A stretch of 64,000 nucleotides of DNA from Streptomyces venezuelae. GTDB lineage: Bacteria > Actinomycetota > Actinomycetes > Streptomycetales > Streptomycetaceae. The stretch covers positions 6,014,001 through 6,078,000 of the forward strand of contig NZ_CP029191.1 of NCBI RefSeq assembly GCF_008642335.1, written 5' to 3'. How positions within the stretch are numbered: the first letter of the stretch is position 1; every line of letters starts with the position of its first letter. The notes below the pieces were generated by a model. The model worked only from the letters and a program-made list of their open reading frames with translations. It ran no database searches and had not been told where the DNA came from. The position numbers and the translations under genes were made by a program. Positions 16,747 to 25,138 of the stretch are shown one piece after another.

Positions 16747-17598
16747 GTGACGCGACGAACCGACTGGGCGGACCACACCGCCCCCGAAAGCCGCACCGGC
16801 ACTGCCGGGCGGCGCCACGGGGGCGGTGTGGATCAGGACGGCGCGGGCCGGTGCGCCGACCGGGGTGACGGCGACGGTTTCCAGGCCAGCGGAAGCTTCC
16901 GGGACGGCGACGGCTTCCAGAACGATGGTGGCCACCAGGACGACGAAGGCTTCCGGGGCGGAGGCGGTCGGAGTCGTGGGCGCCGGCGCCGCCGCGGCCG
17001 ATTCGGGGACTCCGGCAGCCCGGATTCCGACAGCCCCGGCGGCCACCAGGACAGCGGTTCCCCTTCCTCGTCGAGGGCCGAGAAGGGGGAGCCGCCCACG
17101 GATCCCGCCGAGCGGGCACGGGCGATCTGCCTGCGCCTCCTCACCGGCACCCCCCGCACGCGCAAGCAGCTCGCCGACGCACTGCGCAAGCGGGAGATCC
17201 CCGACGACGTGGCGGAAGAGGTCCTCTCCCGCTTCGAAGAGGTCGGACTGATCAACGACAGCGCCTTCGCGGACGCCTGGGTGGAGTCCCGGCACCACGG
17301 CCGGGGTCTGGCCCGCCGTGCACTCGCGCGGGAGCTGCGCACCAAAGGCGTGGAGTCCACGCTGATCGACGAGGCCGTGGGGCAGCTCGACGCGGAGCAG
17401 GAAGAGGCGACCGCGCGGGAGCTCGTCGCCCGCAAGCTCCGCTCCACGCGGGGCCTCGACCGCGACAAGCGCCTGCGCCGCCTGGCGGGCATGCTCGCCC
17501 GCAAGGGTTACGCGGAGGGCATGGCGCTCCGCGTGGTCCGGCAGGCGCTGGAGGAAGAGGGCGAAGAGACCGACGACCTGGGGTACGAAGGGTTCTGA
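16747..17598 (+). CDS. recX: RecA regulator RecX
   Basis: A 283-residue RecX that modulates RecA filaments. The conserved three-tandem-helix core occupies about residues 115-275 (AICLRLLTGTPRTRKQLADA; GLINDSAFADAWVESR; KGYAEGMALRVVRQAL). The first 110 residues are a low-complexity Gly/Asp/Arg extension with repeated GFxxxGG/GHQD elements ([11 protein letters not shown] near 80), longer than in typical RecX. Start GTG at 16747, 3 nt after recA. A start inside the extension cannot be excluded. A hairpin follows. Confidence 0.92.
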   Translation: MTRRTDWADHTAPESRTGTAGRRHGGGVDQDGAGRCADRGDGDGFQASGSFRDGDGFQNDGGHQDDEGFRGGGGRSRGRRRRRGRFGDSGSPDSDSPGGHQDSGSPSSSRAEKGEPPTDPAERARAICLRLLTGTPRTRKQLADALRKREIPDDVAEEVLSRFEEVGLINDSAFADAWVESRHHGRGLARRALARELRTKGVESTLIDEAVGQLDAEQEEATARELVARKLRSTRGLDRDKRLRRLAGMLARKGYAEGMALRVVRQALEEEGEETDDLGYEGF

Positions 17599-17602
17599 GC
17601 GG

Positions 17603-17627
17603 GCCGCCCCCACGGGGGTGGGGCGGC
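17603..17627 (+). terminator. Terminator after recX
   Basis: GCCGCCCC and GGGGCGGC form an 8-bp perfect stem around a 9-nt loop, 5 nt past the recX stop. No U-tract. It is followed by a second, longer hairpin (17659-17690). Confidence 0.6.
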
Positions 17628-17658
17628 AACCGGAACGATCTCCGTACCCCGGCTCGCG

Positions 17659-17690
17659 CTCCGCAGGGTGGGGGTAACCCCCCTGCGGAG
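17659..17690. other. Long imperfect hairpin between recX and the winged-helix gene
   Basis: CTCCGCAGGG... pairs with ...CCTGCGGAG (nine bp plus G/C-rich continuation through TGGGG/CCCC). It could reinforce termination of recA-recX or be part of the control region of the next gene, whose operator starts 18 bp later. Confidence 0.5.
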
Positions 17691-17707
17691 ACGCCGGGTT
17701 GCCGCAG

Positions 17708-17740
17708 TGCACAGGAACCTGTGCACAGGCGACTGTGTAC
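17708..17740. promoter_or_regulatory. Overlapping palindromic operator before the winged-helix regulator
   Basis: TGCACAGG-AA-CCTGTGCA (17708-17725) is a perfect 18-bp palindrome. It overlaps a second one, CACAG-GCGA-CTGTG (17724-17737), which ends 5 bp before the regulator's ATG. Four CACAG/CTGTG half-sites are thus stacked over the translation start region. This is the expected look of an autorepression operator; the binding protein is inferred. Confidence 0.65.
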
Positions 17741-17742
17741 GC

Positions 17743-18390
17743 ATGGCAGAGGAACCCGGCAGGACCGGGGCGGAGCGGGCCGAGGGCCCGCGGGAACTCA
17801 ATGATCTCCACGTTCTGAAGGCGCTCGCGCAGCCGCGGCGGCAGCAGATGCTGCAGCACCTCACCGTGCACGGCCCGGCCACGTCCGCGACGCTCGCCCG
17901 AGCCCTCGGGCTCAACACCGGCGCGACCAGCTATCACCTGCGCGAACTCGCCCGCTACGGCTTCGTCGAGGAGACGCGCGGCTCCGGGCACGGACGTGAG
18001 CGCTGGTGGCGCGCCGTCCCGGGCGACCGGCGCTTTCCGCCGCGCAGCCGGCAGAGCCCCGAGATGCGGCTCGTCATGGACGAGCTCAACCGTCTCTCGT
18101 ACGCCGCCGACCTGGAACTCTTCGGGCAATTGCAGCGCGATCCCGGCCCCGACGAGTGGGCCGACGCGCTGCCGCACTCCCGAGGCACGATTCGGCTGAC
18201 CCTCCCCGAACTCCACGAGTTCTTCGAGGAGTACATCGCGCTGCTCAACCGCTACAAGCGGTCCGAAGCGGACACCCCGGACGGCGCTCGCACCGTCCTC
18301 ACCCGCTTCCTGGCCTTCCCCGCGCCCACCGCCTCCTCCGCCGACGCCGGCTCCTCCGACAACAACCGAAAAGAGTCCGAGCCCTCATGA
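17743..18390 (+). CDS. Winged-helix (ArsR-like/HTH_5) transcriptional regulator
   Basis: A 215-residue protein. The winged HTH spans about residues 20-95 (ELNDLHVLKALAQPRRQQML; LARALGLNTGATSYHLRELA; GFVEETRGSGHGRERWWRA). The helical C-terminal half may be a dimer or effector domain. No cysteine pair for metal sensing is present. Start ATG 17743; an upstream in-frame GTG would begin inside the operator. The stop overlaps the permease start (ATGA), so this is a repressor-transporter unit of the kind that usually controls its own operon. Confidence 0.85.
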   Translation: MAEEPGRTGAERAEGPRELNDLHVLKALAQPRRQQMLQHLTVHGPATSATLARALGLNTGATSYHLRELARYGFVEETRGSGHGRERWWRAVPGDRRFPPRSRQSPEMRLVMDELNRLSYAADLELFGQLQRDPGPDEWADALPHSRGTIRLTLPELHEFFEEYIALLNRYKRSEADTPDGARTVLTRFLAFPAPTASSADAGSSDNNRKESEPS

Positions 18391-20951
18391 TGCTGCGCTA
18401 CGCCCTGCAGACCGTCAGAGACCGCAAAGGCGGATTCGTCGGCGCCTTCCTCGCGCTGATGTGCGCCGCGGGCCTCATCACGGCCTGCGGCACCCTCCTG
18501 GAAACCGGCCTGCGCGGCACGATCAAGACCGAGCGCTACGCCGCGGCCCCCGTGATCGTCTCCGCCGACCAGAACGTGCACCAGACCACGGTCAAGCATA
18601 AAAAGGGCAAGACCAAGATCAAGCACAAGGCGAAACCGATCGCCGAACGCGCGTGGCTGCCGGCCGACGACATCGGGAGCAGGATCAAGAGGGTCCCGGG
18701 CGTCGATTTCGTCGTACCCGAACTCACCTTTATTGCCCAGCCGTTGAGCCCGGGTGCCGGAACAGGAGCGGGACCCGACGACAACGCCGACACCCCCACG
18801 TACGGGCACGCATGGAAGTCCGCCGCCCTCACCCCCTTCCGCCTCGTCGACGGAAAGGCCCCGCGGTCCTCGCGCGATCTCGTCATCGACCGCGGTCTCG
18901 CCGACCGCGCGGGGCTGCGCCCCGGCGACCGTCTCACCGTCCAGTCGACGCAGAGCCCGCGCGACTACCGCATCACCGGAGTGGCCGCGCCCGCGAACGG
19001 CGCCCTGACCCACCAGACCTCGCTCTTCTTCTCCTCCGATGAGGCCGAACGGCTTGCGGCGCACCCCGGGAAGGTCACCGCCTTCGGCGTCATACCGGCC
19101 GAGGGCACCTCTGTCGCCGACCTGGAGAAGGCGGTCGAGCAGGCCGTCGAGGGGACGACGGCCCAGGTCAGCGCGGGGGACGACCGCGGGCCCGTGGAGT
19201 TCCTGGACGCGGCGGGAGCGCGCGTCAAGCTCGTCAGCATGGGCGGGGCCATGGGTGGCACCTCCCTCCTCGTCGCTGTGCTCGTGGTGGTCGGCACCTT
19301 CGCCCTCTCCATTCAGCAACGCCACCGCGAACTCGCCCTGCTGCGTGCCGTCGCCGCGACTCCGCAGCAGATCCGCAGGCTCCTCGGGCGTGAGGCGGTG
19401 CTCGTCGGCGTGGTGGCGGGTGCGGCCGGCGCGCTCGCCGGGATCCCGCTCGCAGGCGTGCTGCACGAGCGGTTCGTGGCAACGGGGGCCGTGCCCGCCA
19501 CCCTTGAGCGCACCGTCAGTGCCTTCCCGCCTCTCGTCGCCGTCGCTGCCACCGTGCTGGGAGCCTGGGCCGCCGCGCGCATCGCGGGGCGCAGGATCGT
19601 CCGTATCCGCCCGGCGCAGGCTCTTGCCGAAGCGCAGATCGAGCCGCGACGGCCCGCCTGGAGCCGAGTCGTCGCCGGTCTGGTGCTGCTCGTCGGCGGT
19701 GTCGTCCTCGTCGCCGTGCTGAGCGTGCTGCGCACCGAGGCGGCGTCGACCCCCGTGACGTTCCTGACGGTCGTGGTCTTCGCCTGCGCCATCGCCCTCC
19801 TCGGTCCGTTCGTCGTCCGGGCAGCGGCCGCACTCCTCCGAGGACCGCTCAGGCTGTCCGGCCCCGGAGGCAAGCTCGCCCACGCCAACCTGCGCGGCAA
19901 CGCGGCCCGCATGGCCGCCGTCGTCACGCCGCTCGCCCTCCTCACGGGCATGGCCTGCACCGTCCTCTTCGTCCAGCCCACCCTCGACGACGCCGCCCGC
20001 GGCCAGGCCCGCGACGGCATCCGCGCGGACTGGGTGCTGGCCGCGCAAGGCCCCGGCGTACCGGCACAGGCCGCCCGGAAGCTGCGGACGACCGACGGTG
20101 TGCAGGCTGCCACCGAGGTCGTCCGCACGACGGTCCGCGTGGGGCTCGACAAGTACCCCGCGCAGGGCGTCACCCCTGAGCACCTGGCCCGGACCTGGGA
20201 CCCGGACGTCACCGCAGGATCCATCGAGGACTTCGGTGAGGAGAGTGGCGCCGTCAGCGAACTGGCCGCCGACCGGCTGGGGCTGAAGCCGGGCAGCACG
20301 CTCGCGTTCACCTTGGGAGACGGCACGAAGACGAAACTCACCGTGCGCGCCGTCTACGCACGCGGGCTCGGCTTCGGGGACCTGACCATGGCGCACGACC
20401 TGGTCGCCCGCCACGTGGACAACCCGCTCGCCGCCACGGTCCTCGTCAGGAGCGACCGTACACAGGAACAACTCGCGGCGGCCGTCGACAAGTTCCCGGG
20501 CGTCCGTGTACTCACCCCGGCGGCCGCGGACGACCTCCAGGCGGAGAGCCGCAGGACCAACGCCGAGGTGAACCTGCTCGCGATGGGGCTCGTCCTGGCC
20601 TTCACCGCCATCGCCGTCGTCAACACACTGGCGATGTCCGTCTCCGAACGCGTCCGTGAGTTCGCGATGCTGCGCCTGGCCGGGGCGACGCGCCGTCAGG
20701 TGCTGCGGATGCTCCGGACCGAGGCGCTGGCCGTCCTGTTCATCGGTACCGCGCTCGGCAGTGGGGTGGCACTCGCCGTCCTGACGGCGTTCAGCATCGG
20801 CATGACCGGAAGCGCGGCACCGACGGTCGCCCCTCTGGTGTACGTCTCCGTGCTCACCGTCGCCGGTTTGCTCGCCCTGATCGCGACCGCCCTGCCCGGC
20901 CGCGCCGCCTTGAGGCCGCTCCCCGTCACGGTGGCGACGGCCAAGGAGTAG
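18387..20951 (+). CDS. FtsX-like ABC transporter permease
   Basis: About 854 residues in a duplicated MacB/FtsX layout: TM helix (about 15-38), large extracytoplasmic domain, three TM helices (about 288-420), further TM pair, second extracytoplasmic domain, and three C-terminal TM helices. Both FtsX cores are recognisable (RHRELALLRAVAATPQQIRR and VREFAMLRLAGATRRQVLRM). A Lys-rich insert (KHKKGKTKIKHKAK, about 70-85) is unusual in such a GC-rich genome. Substrate unknown. No ATP-binding subunit gene lies beside it. Starts ATGATG at 18387/18390, coupled to the regulator. Confidence 0.9.
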   Translation: MMLRYALQTVRDRKGGFVGAFLALMCAAGLITACGTLLETGLRGTIKTERYAAAPVIVSADQNVHQTTVKHKKGKTKIKHKAKPIAERAWLPADDIGSRIKRVPGVDFVVPELTFIAQPLSPGAGTGAGPDDNADTPTYGHAWKSAALTPFRLVDGKAPRSSRDLVIDRGLADRAGLRPGDRLTVQSTQSPRDYRITGVAAPANGALTHQTSLFFSSDEAERLAAHPGKVTAFGVIPAEGTSVADLEKAVEQAVEGTTAQVSAGDDRGPVEFLDAAGARVKLVSMGGAMGGTSLLVAVLVVVGTFALSIQQRHRELALLRAVAATPQQIRRLLGREAVLVGVVAGAAGALAGIPLAGVLHERFVATGAVPATLERTVSAFPPLVAVAATVLGAWAAARIAGRRIVRIRPAQALAEAQIEPRRPAWSRVVAGLVLLVGGVVLVAVLSVLRTEAASTPVTFLTVVVFACAIALLGPFVVRAAAALLRGPLRLSGPGGKLAHANLRGNAARMAAVVTPLALLTGMACTVLFVQPTLDDAARGQARDGIRADWVLAAQGPGVPAQAARKLRTTDGVQAATEVVRTTVRVGLDKYPAQGVTPEHLARTWDPDVTAGSIEDFGEESGAVSELAADRLGLKPGSTLAFTLGDGTKTKLTVRAVYARGLGFGDLTMAHDLVARHVDNPLAATVLVRSDRTQEQLAAAVDKFPGVRVLTPAAADDLQAESRRTNAEVNLLAMGLVLAFTAIAVVNTLAMSVSERVREFAMLRLAGATRRQVLRMLRTEALAVLFIGTALGSGVALAVLTAFSIGMTGSAAPTVAPLVYVSVLTVAGLLALIATALPGRAALRPLPVTVATAKE

Positions 20952-20966
20952 GCGGCACGGCCGTCC

Positions 20967-21386
20967 TCACGCCTGGGCGGTCACCACCGGCAGCCCCGCC
21001 GCCCGCCACGCCTGAAAGCCCCCCGTGAGGTCAGTGGCGTGGCGGAGCCCCAACTGCCGCAGGGAGACGGCCGCGAGGCTGGACGCGTACCCCTCGTTGC
21101 AGACCACGACGACGCGCAGGTCATGGCTCGTGGCCTCCGGAGCGCGATGGCTGCCCTGAGGGTCGAGCCGCCACTCCAGCTCGTTGCGTTCGACGACGAG
21201 TGCGCCGGGGATGAGCCCGTCCCGCTCCCGCAGCGCCGCATAGCGGATGTCGACCAGCAGGCCACCGGCCTCGGCGGTTTCGTACGCCTTCTCCGGAGAG
21301 AGCCGGTCGAGCCCGAGCCGTACCCGTTCCAACAACGTGTCGATGCCCACCGGCTGTTCGTCACCCACCGGCTGTTCGTCGCTCAC
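20967..21386 (-). CDS. Rhodanese-like domain protein
   Basis: A 139-residue single-domain rhodanese (sulfurtransferase fold). Active-site loop CNEGYAS with Cys96 that would carry the persulfide; LVDIRYAALRERDGLIPGAL is the typical CDC25-fold entry. The N-terminus carries a short duplication (DEQPVG twice). Its GTG start overlaps the stop of the cysteine dioxygenase gene (GTGA), so the two are translated together. A joint role in handling sulfur from cysteine oxidation is an inference from this pairing. Confidence 0.9.
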   Translation of the reverse strand: MSDEQPVGDEQPVGIDTLLERVRLGLDRLSPEKAYETAEAGGLLVDIRYAALRERDGLIPGALVVERNELEWRLDPQGSHRAPEATSHDLRVVVVCNEGYASSLAAVSLRQLGLRHATDLTGGFQAWRAAGLPVVTAQA

Positions 21387-21922
21387 TGCCAGTCCTCCGG
21401 GCGCTCGACGGACTCCAGACGGAGCACGTCACCCGTCCGGCTGTAGCGGCGGATCCGCGGCAGCGGCGGGTAGTACGCGTGCACGGAGACGGCGTGCTCG
21501 GTCGTCGACTCGTTCAGGACCTCGTGCACGTGGTTCCGGCCGAAGGCGCGGCCCTCGCCGGGCGTCAACTCCCGTTCGCGGTCGACGTCGTCGGAGAGCT
21601 CCAGGGTCTTCCACCCGTCGGTGGGAAGCCGCGCGGCCAGGGAGTTCTCCTTGAGGGTGCCCGCCGCGGCGAGGAAGGCGCCGACCGACTCCGCGTGGTC
21701 GTGCCAGCCGGTGCCGGTGCCGGGCGGCCAGCCGATCAGCCAGGCCTCACTGCCACCGGGCCCCTCCAGGCGTACCCACGTACGGCCTTCGGGGTCCAGC
21801 GGCAAGGAGGCGATGAGTTCGGAGTCGGCCGCGGTGCGGCGGACGAAGGCGAGGAGTTCGGCGGCGGTGGGCGCCGAGGACCGCGTCGACGACGGCGCGG
21901 TGGAGGAAGGGACAACAGACAA
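21383..21922 (-). CDS. Cysteine dioxygenase
   Basis: A cupin-fold thiol dioxygenase that oxidises L-cysteine to cysteine sulfinate with non-haem iron. Two of the three His ligands are in GWHDHAES (H74, H76 from this start); NHVHEV (H131, H133) supplies the third. About 179 residues, a normal bacterial length. Start: TTG at 21922 has AGGACGG 6 nt upstream; GTG at 21958, in frame, has no evident Shine-Dalgarno. A Cys-terminating leader peptide lies 97-183 nt upstream and probably controls the operon. Confidence 0.85.
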   Translation of the reverse strand: MSVVPSSTAPSSTRSSAPTAAELLAFVRRTAADSELIASLPLDPEGRTWVRLEGPGGSEAWLIGWPPGTGTGWHDHAESVGAFLAAAGTLKENSLAARLPTDGWKTLELSDDVDRERELTPGEGRAFGRNHVHEVLNESTTEHAVSVHAYYPPLPRIRRYSRTGDVLRLESVERPEDWQ

Positions 21923-22018
21923 CGGATACCGTCCTGGAGGTTCGCGGAAAGCGCGCACGACGTGACCCGGAGCGGTGCTCGGTGAACGGTGCTCGGTGCG
22001 CGAGGGGAAAATGCGAAT

Positions 22019-22105
22019 TCAGCAGGACGGGTGACACACGCAGCCTGCGTAGCGGACGAGGTCCATATGGACCCTCCGCCACAGGCGCACATCGGTGTCG
22101 GTCAC
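22019..22105 (-). CDS. Cys-rich leader peptide (putative cysteine attenuator uORF)
   Basis: A 28-residue ORF starting at GTG: MTDTDVRLWRRVHMDLVRY, ending AGCVCHPSC then stop. Three of the last seven residues are Cys, and the RLWRRVHMDLVRYAGCVC core matches putative leader peptides found ahead of sulfur genes in actinomycetes. The promoter -10 lies 7 bp before the GTG, so the mRNA is leaderless. Ribosome stalling at the Cys codons when Cys-tRNA is scarce would report cysteine level to the downstream dioxygenase. The function is inferred. Confidence 0.7.
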   Translation of the reverse strand: MTDTDVRLWRRVHMDLVRYAGCVCHPSC

Positions 22106-22112
22106 GATCCGG

Positions 22113-22141
22113 AGTAGACCACGGGGGTGCAGGCCGGTCAA
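22113..22141 (-). promoter_or_regulatory. Promoter of the leader peptide-cysteine dioxygenase-rhodanese operon
   Basis: Minus strand TTGACC (22136-22141), 17 bp, TCTACT (22113-22118): a good vegetative promoter with optimal spacing, placing the start of transcription at or near the leader GTG. Confidence 0.7.
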
Positions 22142-22214
22142 CCCCGGCTCAGCATGCGAACGGGGACCGTCCACGGAGACCGTGCAGAGCGCAGCCGAGG
22201 TGGTGTCCTTGCCC

Positions 22215-23891
22215 TCACCCCGAACGCCGTGCCGCCCCCGCAGCCCCCGCCGAGCTCTCCTCCTCGCCCTCGCCCGCGCTCGTGCCCGCGCGGCCGTTCT
22301 GCTCCCCACCGTCCGCCCGCCCGGTTGGGGCGGGCCCGCCCAGTGCCGCCTCGGCCGCCGCGTACAGCTCGGCGGGGCGTACCCCGGACAGCGCGGTGAC
22401 CAGGTGGCCGTCGGGGCGTACGAGCAGGACCGAGTGGGCCGCCGCGCCGGGGTAGCTCTCCGCGACGAGCAGCTCGGCGGCGTGCGGCAAGGCCGTGACC
22501 GCGGCGGCGAGCCGCGGCATGATCCCGGCGGTCACCCAGTGCCGCCGCTCCCACACCACGGTGCCCGGCGCGACGAGGACGACGATCAGATGCCCGAGCC
22601 CCAGGCGGTCGCGCAGTTGGACGAAGGACCCGTCCGGCGCCGTCACCCGCACATCCGCGACGGGCGCGCCCGGCTCCGTCCCGACCGCTGTGACGGACTC
22701 GGAGGGAACGGGTGCCAGCGGCGAATCGGCGTACGACGAGGGGGCGCCCAGGGGCCCGCGCCCGACGTGACCGTCCGTGAGGAGCGTGTCGTGCCCGCGG
22801 GCCGTCCCGGGGACGTACGAGCGCAGGTTCTTGCTGCCGCGCAGCGCGGGCAGCGACTGGTCGGCGGCGCGCAGCCGTGCGGCCACACCGGCCCGCCGCT
22901 CGACCTGATAGCTGTCCAGCAGCGCTTCGCGCGCGCCGTGGTGCCAGGCGAGCCCCAGCTTCCACGCGAGGTTGTCGGCGTCCCGCAGCCCTTCGTCCAG
23001 CCCCTGGGTGCCGAGCGCGCCGAGCAGGTGCGCGGCGTCCCCGGCGAGGAAGGCACGGCCGACCCGCCACCGTCGGGCGAGTCGGTGGTGGACGGTGTGC
23101 ACGCCCGTGTCCAGCAGTTCGTACGGCGGTGTGGAGCCACCGCACCAGCCCGCGAGGGTCTCCCGGATGCGGACGACGAGGGCGTCGGGCGTCACCAGGT
23201 CGCCGCGCGGCGGAAGCAGCCAGTCGAGCCGCCACACTCCGCCGGCCAGCGGCCGCCCCACCACCTCGGCGCCTCCGTGGCGCCACGGAGGCATCCGATG
23301 CAACAACGCCTGGCCGGGCCAGGGAAGTTCCGTGCGCAGCGCGGCCACGGCGTGTCGCTCGACGGCCGTACGTCCCGGGAAGCGGACGTCGAGGAGTTTG
23401 CGCACGGTGGAGCGCGATCCGTCGCAGCCCACGAGGTAACTGCCGCGCCACCACGTGCCCTTGGGGCCGCGGGTGTGGGCGGTCACGCCGCCGGCGTCCT
23501 GCTCCAGGGAGTCGAGCTTGCTGTCCACCGCGACCTTGACCAGCCGCTCGTCGGCGATGGCCTCGCGCAGTGCGGCGGTCAGCTCGTGCTGCGCCAGGTG
23601 CAGCGGGGCCGGGGTCGCCTCATCGAAGTCGAGTTCCCGCATCAGTTGCTTGCGCCGCACCGAGCGCCAGCCCGTCCAGCGCGCGCCCGTCTCCGTGTCG
23701 CCGAACGAGTGACCCGCGAGCCGTTCGGCGAACGCCGCGGTGTCGTCGCGGAGGACGACCGTCCGCGCGGGTCGCTGTTCGTCCTTGCCGGGTCCCTCGT
23801 CGAGGACGACGGTCGGCACCGAGTGGCGGGACAGTGCGAGGGCGAGCGCGAGTCCGACGGGACCCGCACCGACGACGATCACCGGGTCCAC
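22215..23891 (-). CDS. FAD-dependent aromatic monooxygenase (PF01494 type)
   Basis: About 558 residues, class A flavoprotein hydroxylase. FAD-binding GAGPVGLALALAL at the N-terminus, the DG motif (GCDGSRSTVRKLL) and the GD motif (GRAFLAGDAAHLLGALG) are all present. A thioredoxin-like C-terminal domain, as in RdmE/PgaE-type enzymes, covers about 430-540. No polyketide genes lie nearby, so it may act in aromatic catabolism. Start GTG at 23891 with GGAGGG 8 nt upstream. It precedes the leader-peptide operon but ends 110 bp short of it. Confidence 0.9.
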   Translation of the reverse strand: MDPVIVVGAGPVGLALALALSRHSVPTVVLDEGPGKDEQRPARTVVLRDDTAAFAERLAGHSFGDTETGARWTGWRSVRRKQLMRELDFDEATPAPLHLAQHELTAALREAIADERLVKVAVDSKLDSLEQDAGGVTAHTRGPKGTWWRGSYLVGCDGSRSTVRKLLDVRFPGRTAVERHAVAALRTELPWPGQALLHRMPPWRHGGAEVVGRPLAGGVWRLDWLLPPRGDLVTPDALVVRIRETLAGWCGGSTPPYELLDTGVHTVHHRLARRWRVGRAFLAGDAAHLLGALGTQGLDEGLRDADNLAWKLGLAWHHGAREALLDSYQVERRAGVAARLRAADQSLPALRGSKNLRSYVPGTARGHDTLLTDGHVGRGPLGAPSSYADSPLAPVPSESVTAVGTEPGAPVADVRVTAPDGSFVQLRDRLGLGHLIVVLVAPGTVVWERRHWVTAGIMPRLAAAVTALPHAAELLVAESYPGAAAHSVLLVRPDGHLVTALSGVRPAELYAAAEAALGGPAPTGRADGGEQNGRAGTSAGEGEEESSAGAAGAARRSG

Positions 23892-23999
23892 GGCGCACAC
23901 CCTCCGGCCCGGCGGGCTCCGAGGGTCCGGGCTGCCCGGATGCTCTGGACGTACGTACAGGAACTGGCAGTTGGAGCCCGGTGCACGATCACAGAACGT

Positions 24000-24028
24000 A
24001 TGCAACCTATTGCCGCTGCTTGCGTCAA
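24000..24028 (-). promoter_or_regulatory. Probable promoter of the FAD monooxygenase
   Basis: Minus strand TTGACG (24023-24028), 17 bp, TTGCAT (24000-24005). This leaves a 5' untranslated region of about 100 nt before the GTG at 23891. Nothing else was recognised in 23892-24110. Confidence 0.5.
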
Positions 24029-24110
24029 GCGACGGCGGCCCCGACGCGACCTTCGGCGCCACCTCCCTGTCCGATCGTCACATCACAGGCCGAGGACCGG
24101 CCCGGAAACG

Positions 24111-24145
24111 GTAAGGGGCGACGCCCCATGGACGCCGCCCCTTAC
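24111..24145 (-). terminator. Terminator of the gluABCD operon
   Basis: GTAAGGGGCG and CGCCCCTTAC pair as a perfect 10-bp stem with a 15-nt loop, 25 bp beyond the gluD stop. Confidence 0.75.
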
Positions 24146-24169
24146 CTCGGCTCGTTCGCCGCAGCTCAC

Positions 24170-25138
24170 TCAGCCCGATTTCCCGGGCGGCTCGTCGGCC
24201 TTGGCGGCCGCCTGCTCGGCCTCGGCCGTCGGACCCTTGGGGTCGGACGGGTCGAGCGCCCCCGGAGCCTCGGCGGGCTCGGCGGCAGCGGCGACGGCGA
24301 TGCCCGTCTTGGCGCGGCGCCCGCGCTTCTCGACCCAGGTGGCCAGGCCGGAGAGCGCCATGCACATCGCCACGTAGATCGTGCCGACGACCATGATCAC
24401 CGGAACGTAGATGTACTGCCCGTTGACGAGAGTCGTGTTGGCCAGCTGCCGGGCCGCATACAGGAGCTCCGCGTACGTGATGATGTAGCCGAGCGACGTG
24501 TCCTTCAGCGTGACCACCAGCTGGCTGATGATCGTCGGCAGCATGGACCTGACCGCCTGCGGCAGCAGCAGCATCGTCATCACCTGGGACTTGCGCAGTC
24601 CCAGTGCGTACGCCGCCTCCACCTGACCGCGCGGCACGGCGTTGAAACCGGCTCGCAGCACCTCTGCCTGCACGGCGCCGTTGTAGACGGCCAGACCGAT
24701 GACCAGGGCCCAGAAGCCGTTGTTCTCGCCGACGAAGCCCAGGTCACTCTTGTAGGTGAGGAAGAGCACCCAGAGGGCGTAGATCGTGATCAGCAGCGGG
24801 ATGGCACGGAACAGCTCGATGAAACCCGTGGCCAGCCAGCGGATCGCGCGGTGATCCGACGCGCGGGCGACCGCGAGCAGCGCACCCAGCACCAGGGACA
24901 GCGCACCGGCGAGCGCGAACACCTTCAGCGTGGTGAAGATGCCGTCACGGATGGCGATCCGCACGTTGGCGTAGTTGAAGGTGTTCCAGACCTCGGACGC
25001 GAAGTGCCCTCGGTCGGCGAGCCGCATGATCACGAAGGTGATGAGACCGATGATCGCGACCGTGCCGATGACCGAGTAGATGCGGTTGCGCATCCGGGCC
25101 TTGGGGCCCGGGGCGTCGTACAGGACGCTGGAGCTCAT
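24170..25138 (-). CDS. gluD: Glutamate-type ABC transporter permease GluD
   Basis: A 322-residue polar amino acid ABC permease (HisM family). After a short cytoplasmic lead and one TM helix, the five-TM core runs from about residue 75 to 270. The EAA loop is EVLRAGFNAVPRGQVEAAYA. The last 50 residues are a long Ala/Glu/Pro-rich tail without family counterparts. The start overlaps the gluC stop by 4 nt (ATGA). It partners GluC to form the channel. Confidence 0.92.
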   Translation of the reverse strand: MSSSVLYDAPGPKARMRNRIYSVIGTVAIIGLITFVIMRLADRGHFASEVWNTFNYANVRIAIRDGIFTTLKVFALAGALSLVLGALLAVARASDHRAIRWLATGFIELFRAIPLLITIYALWVLFLTYKSDLGFVGENNGFWALVIGLAVYNGAVQAEVLRAGFNAVPRGQVEAAYALGLRKSQVMTMLLLPQAVRSMLPTIISQLVVTLKDTSLGYIITYAELLYAARQLANTTLVNGQYIYVPVIMVVGTIYVAMCMALSGLATWVEKRGRRAKTGIAVAAAAEPAEAPGALDPSDPKGPTAEAEQAAAKADEPPGKSG

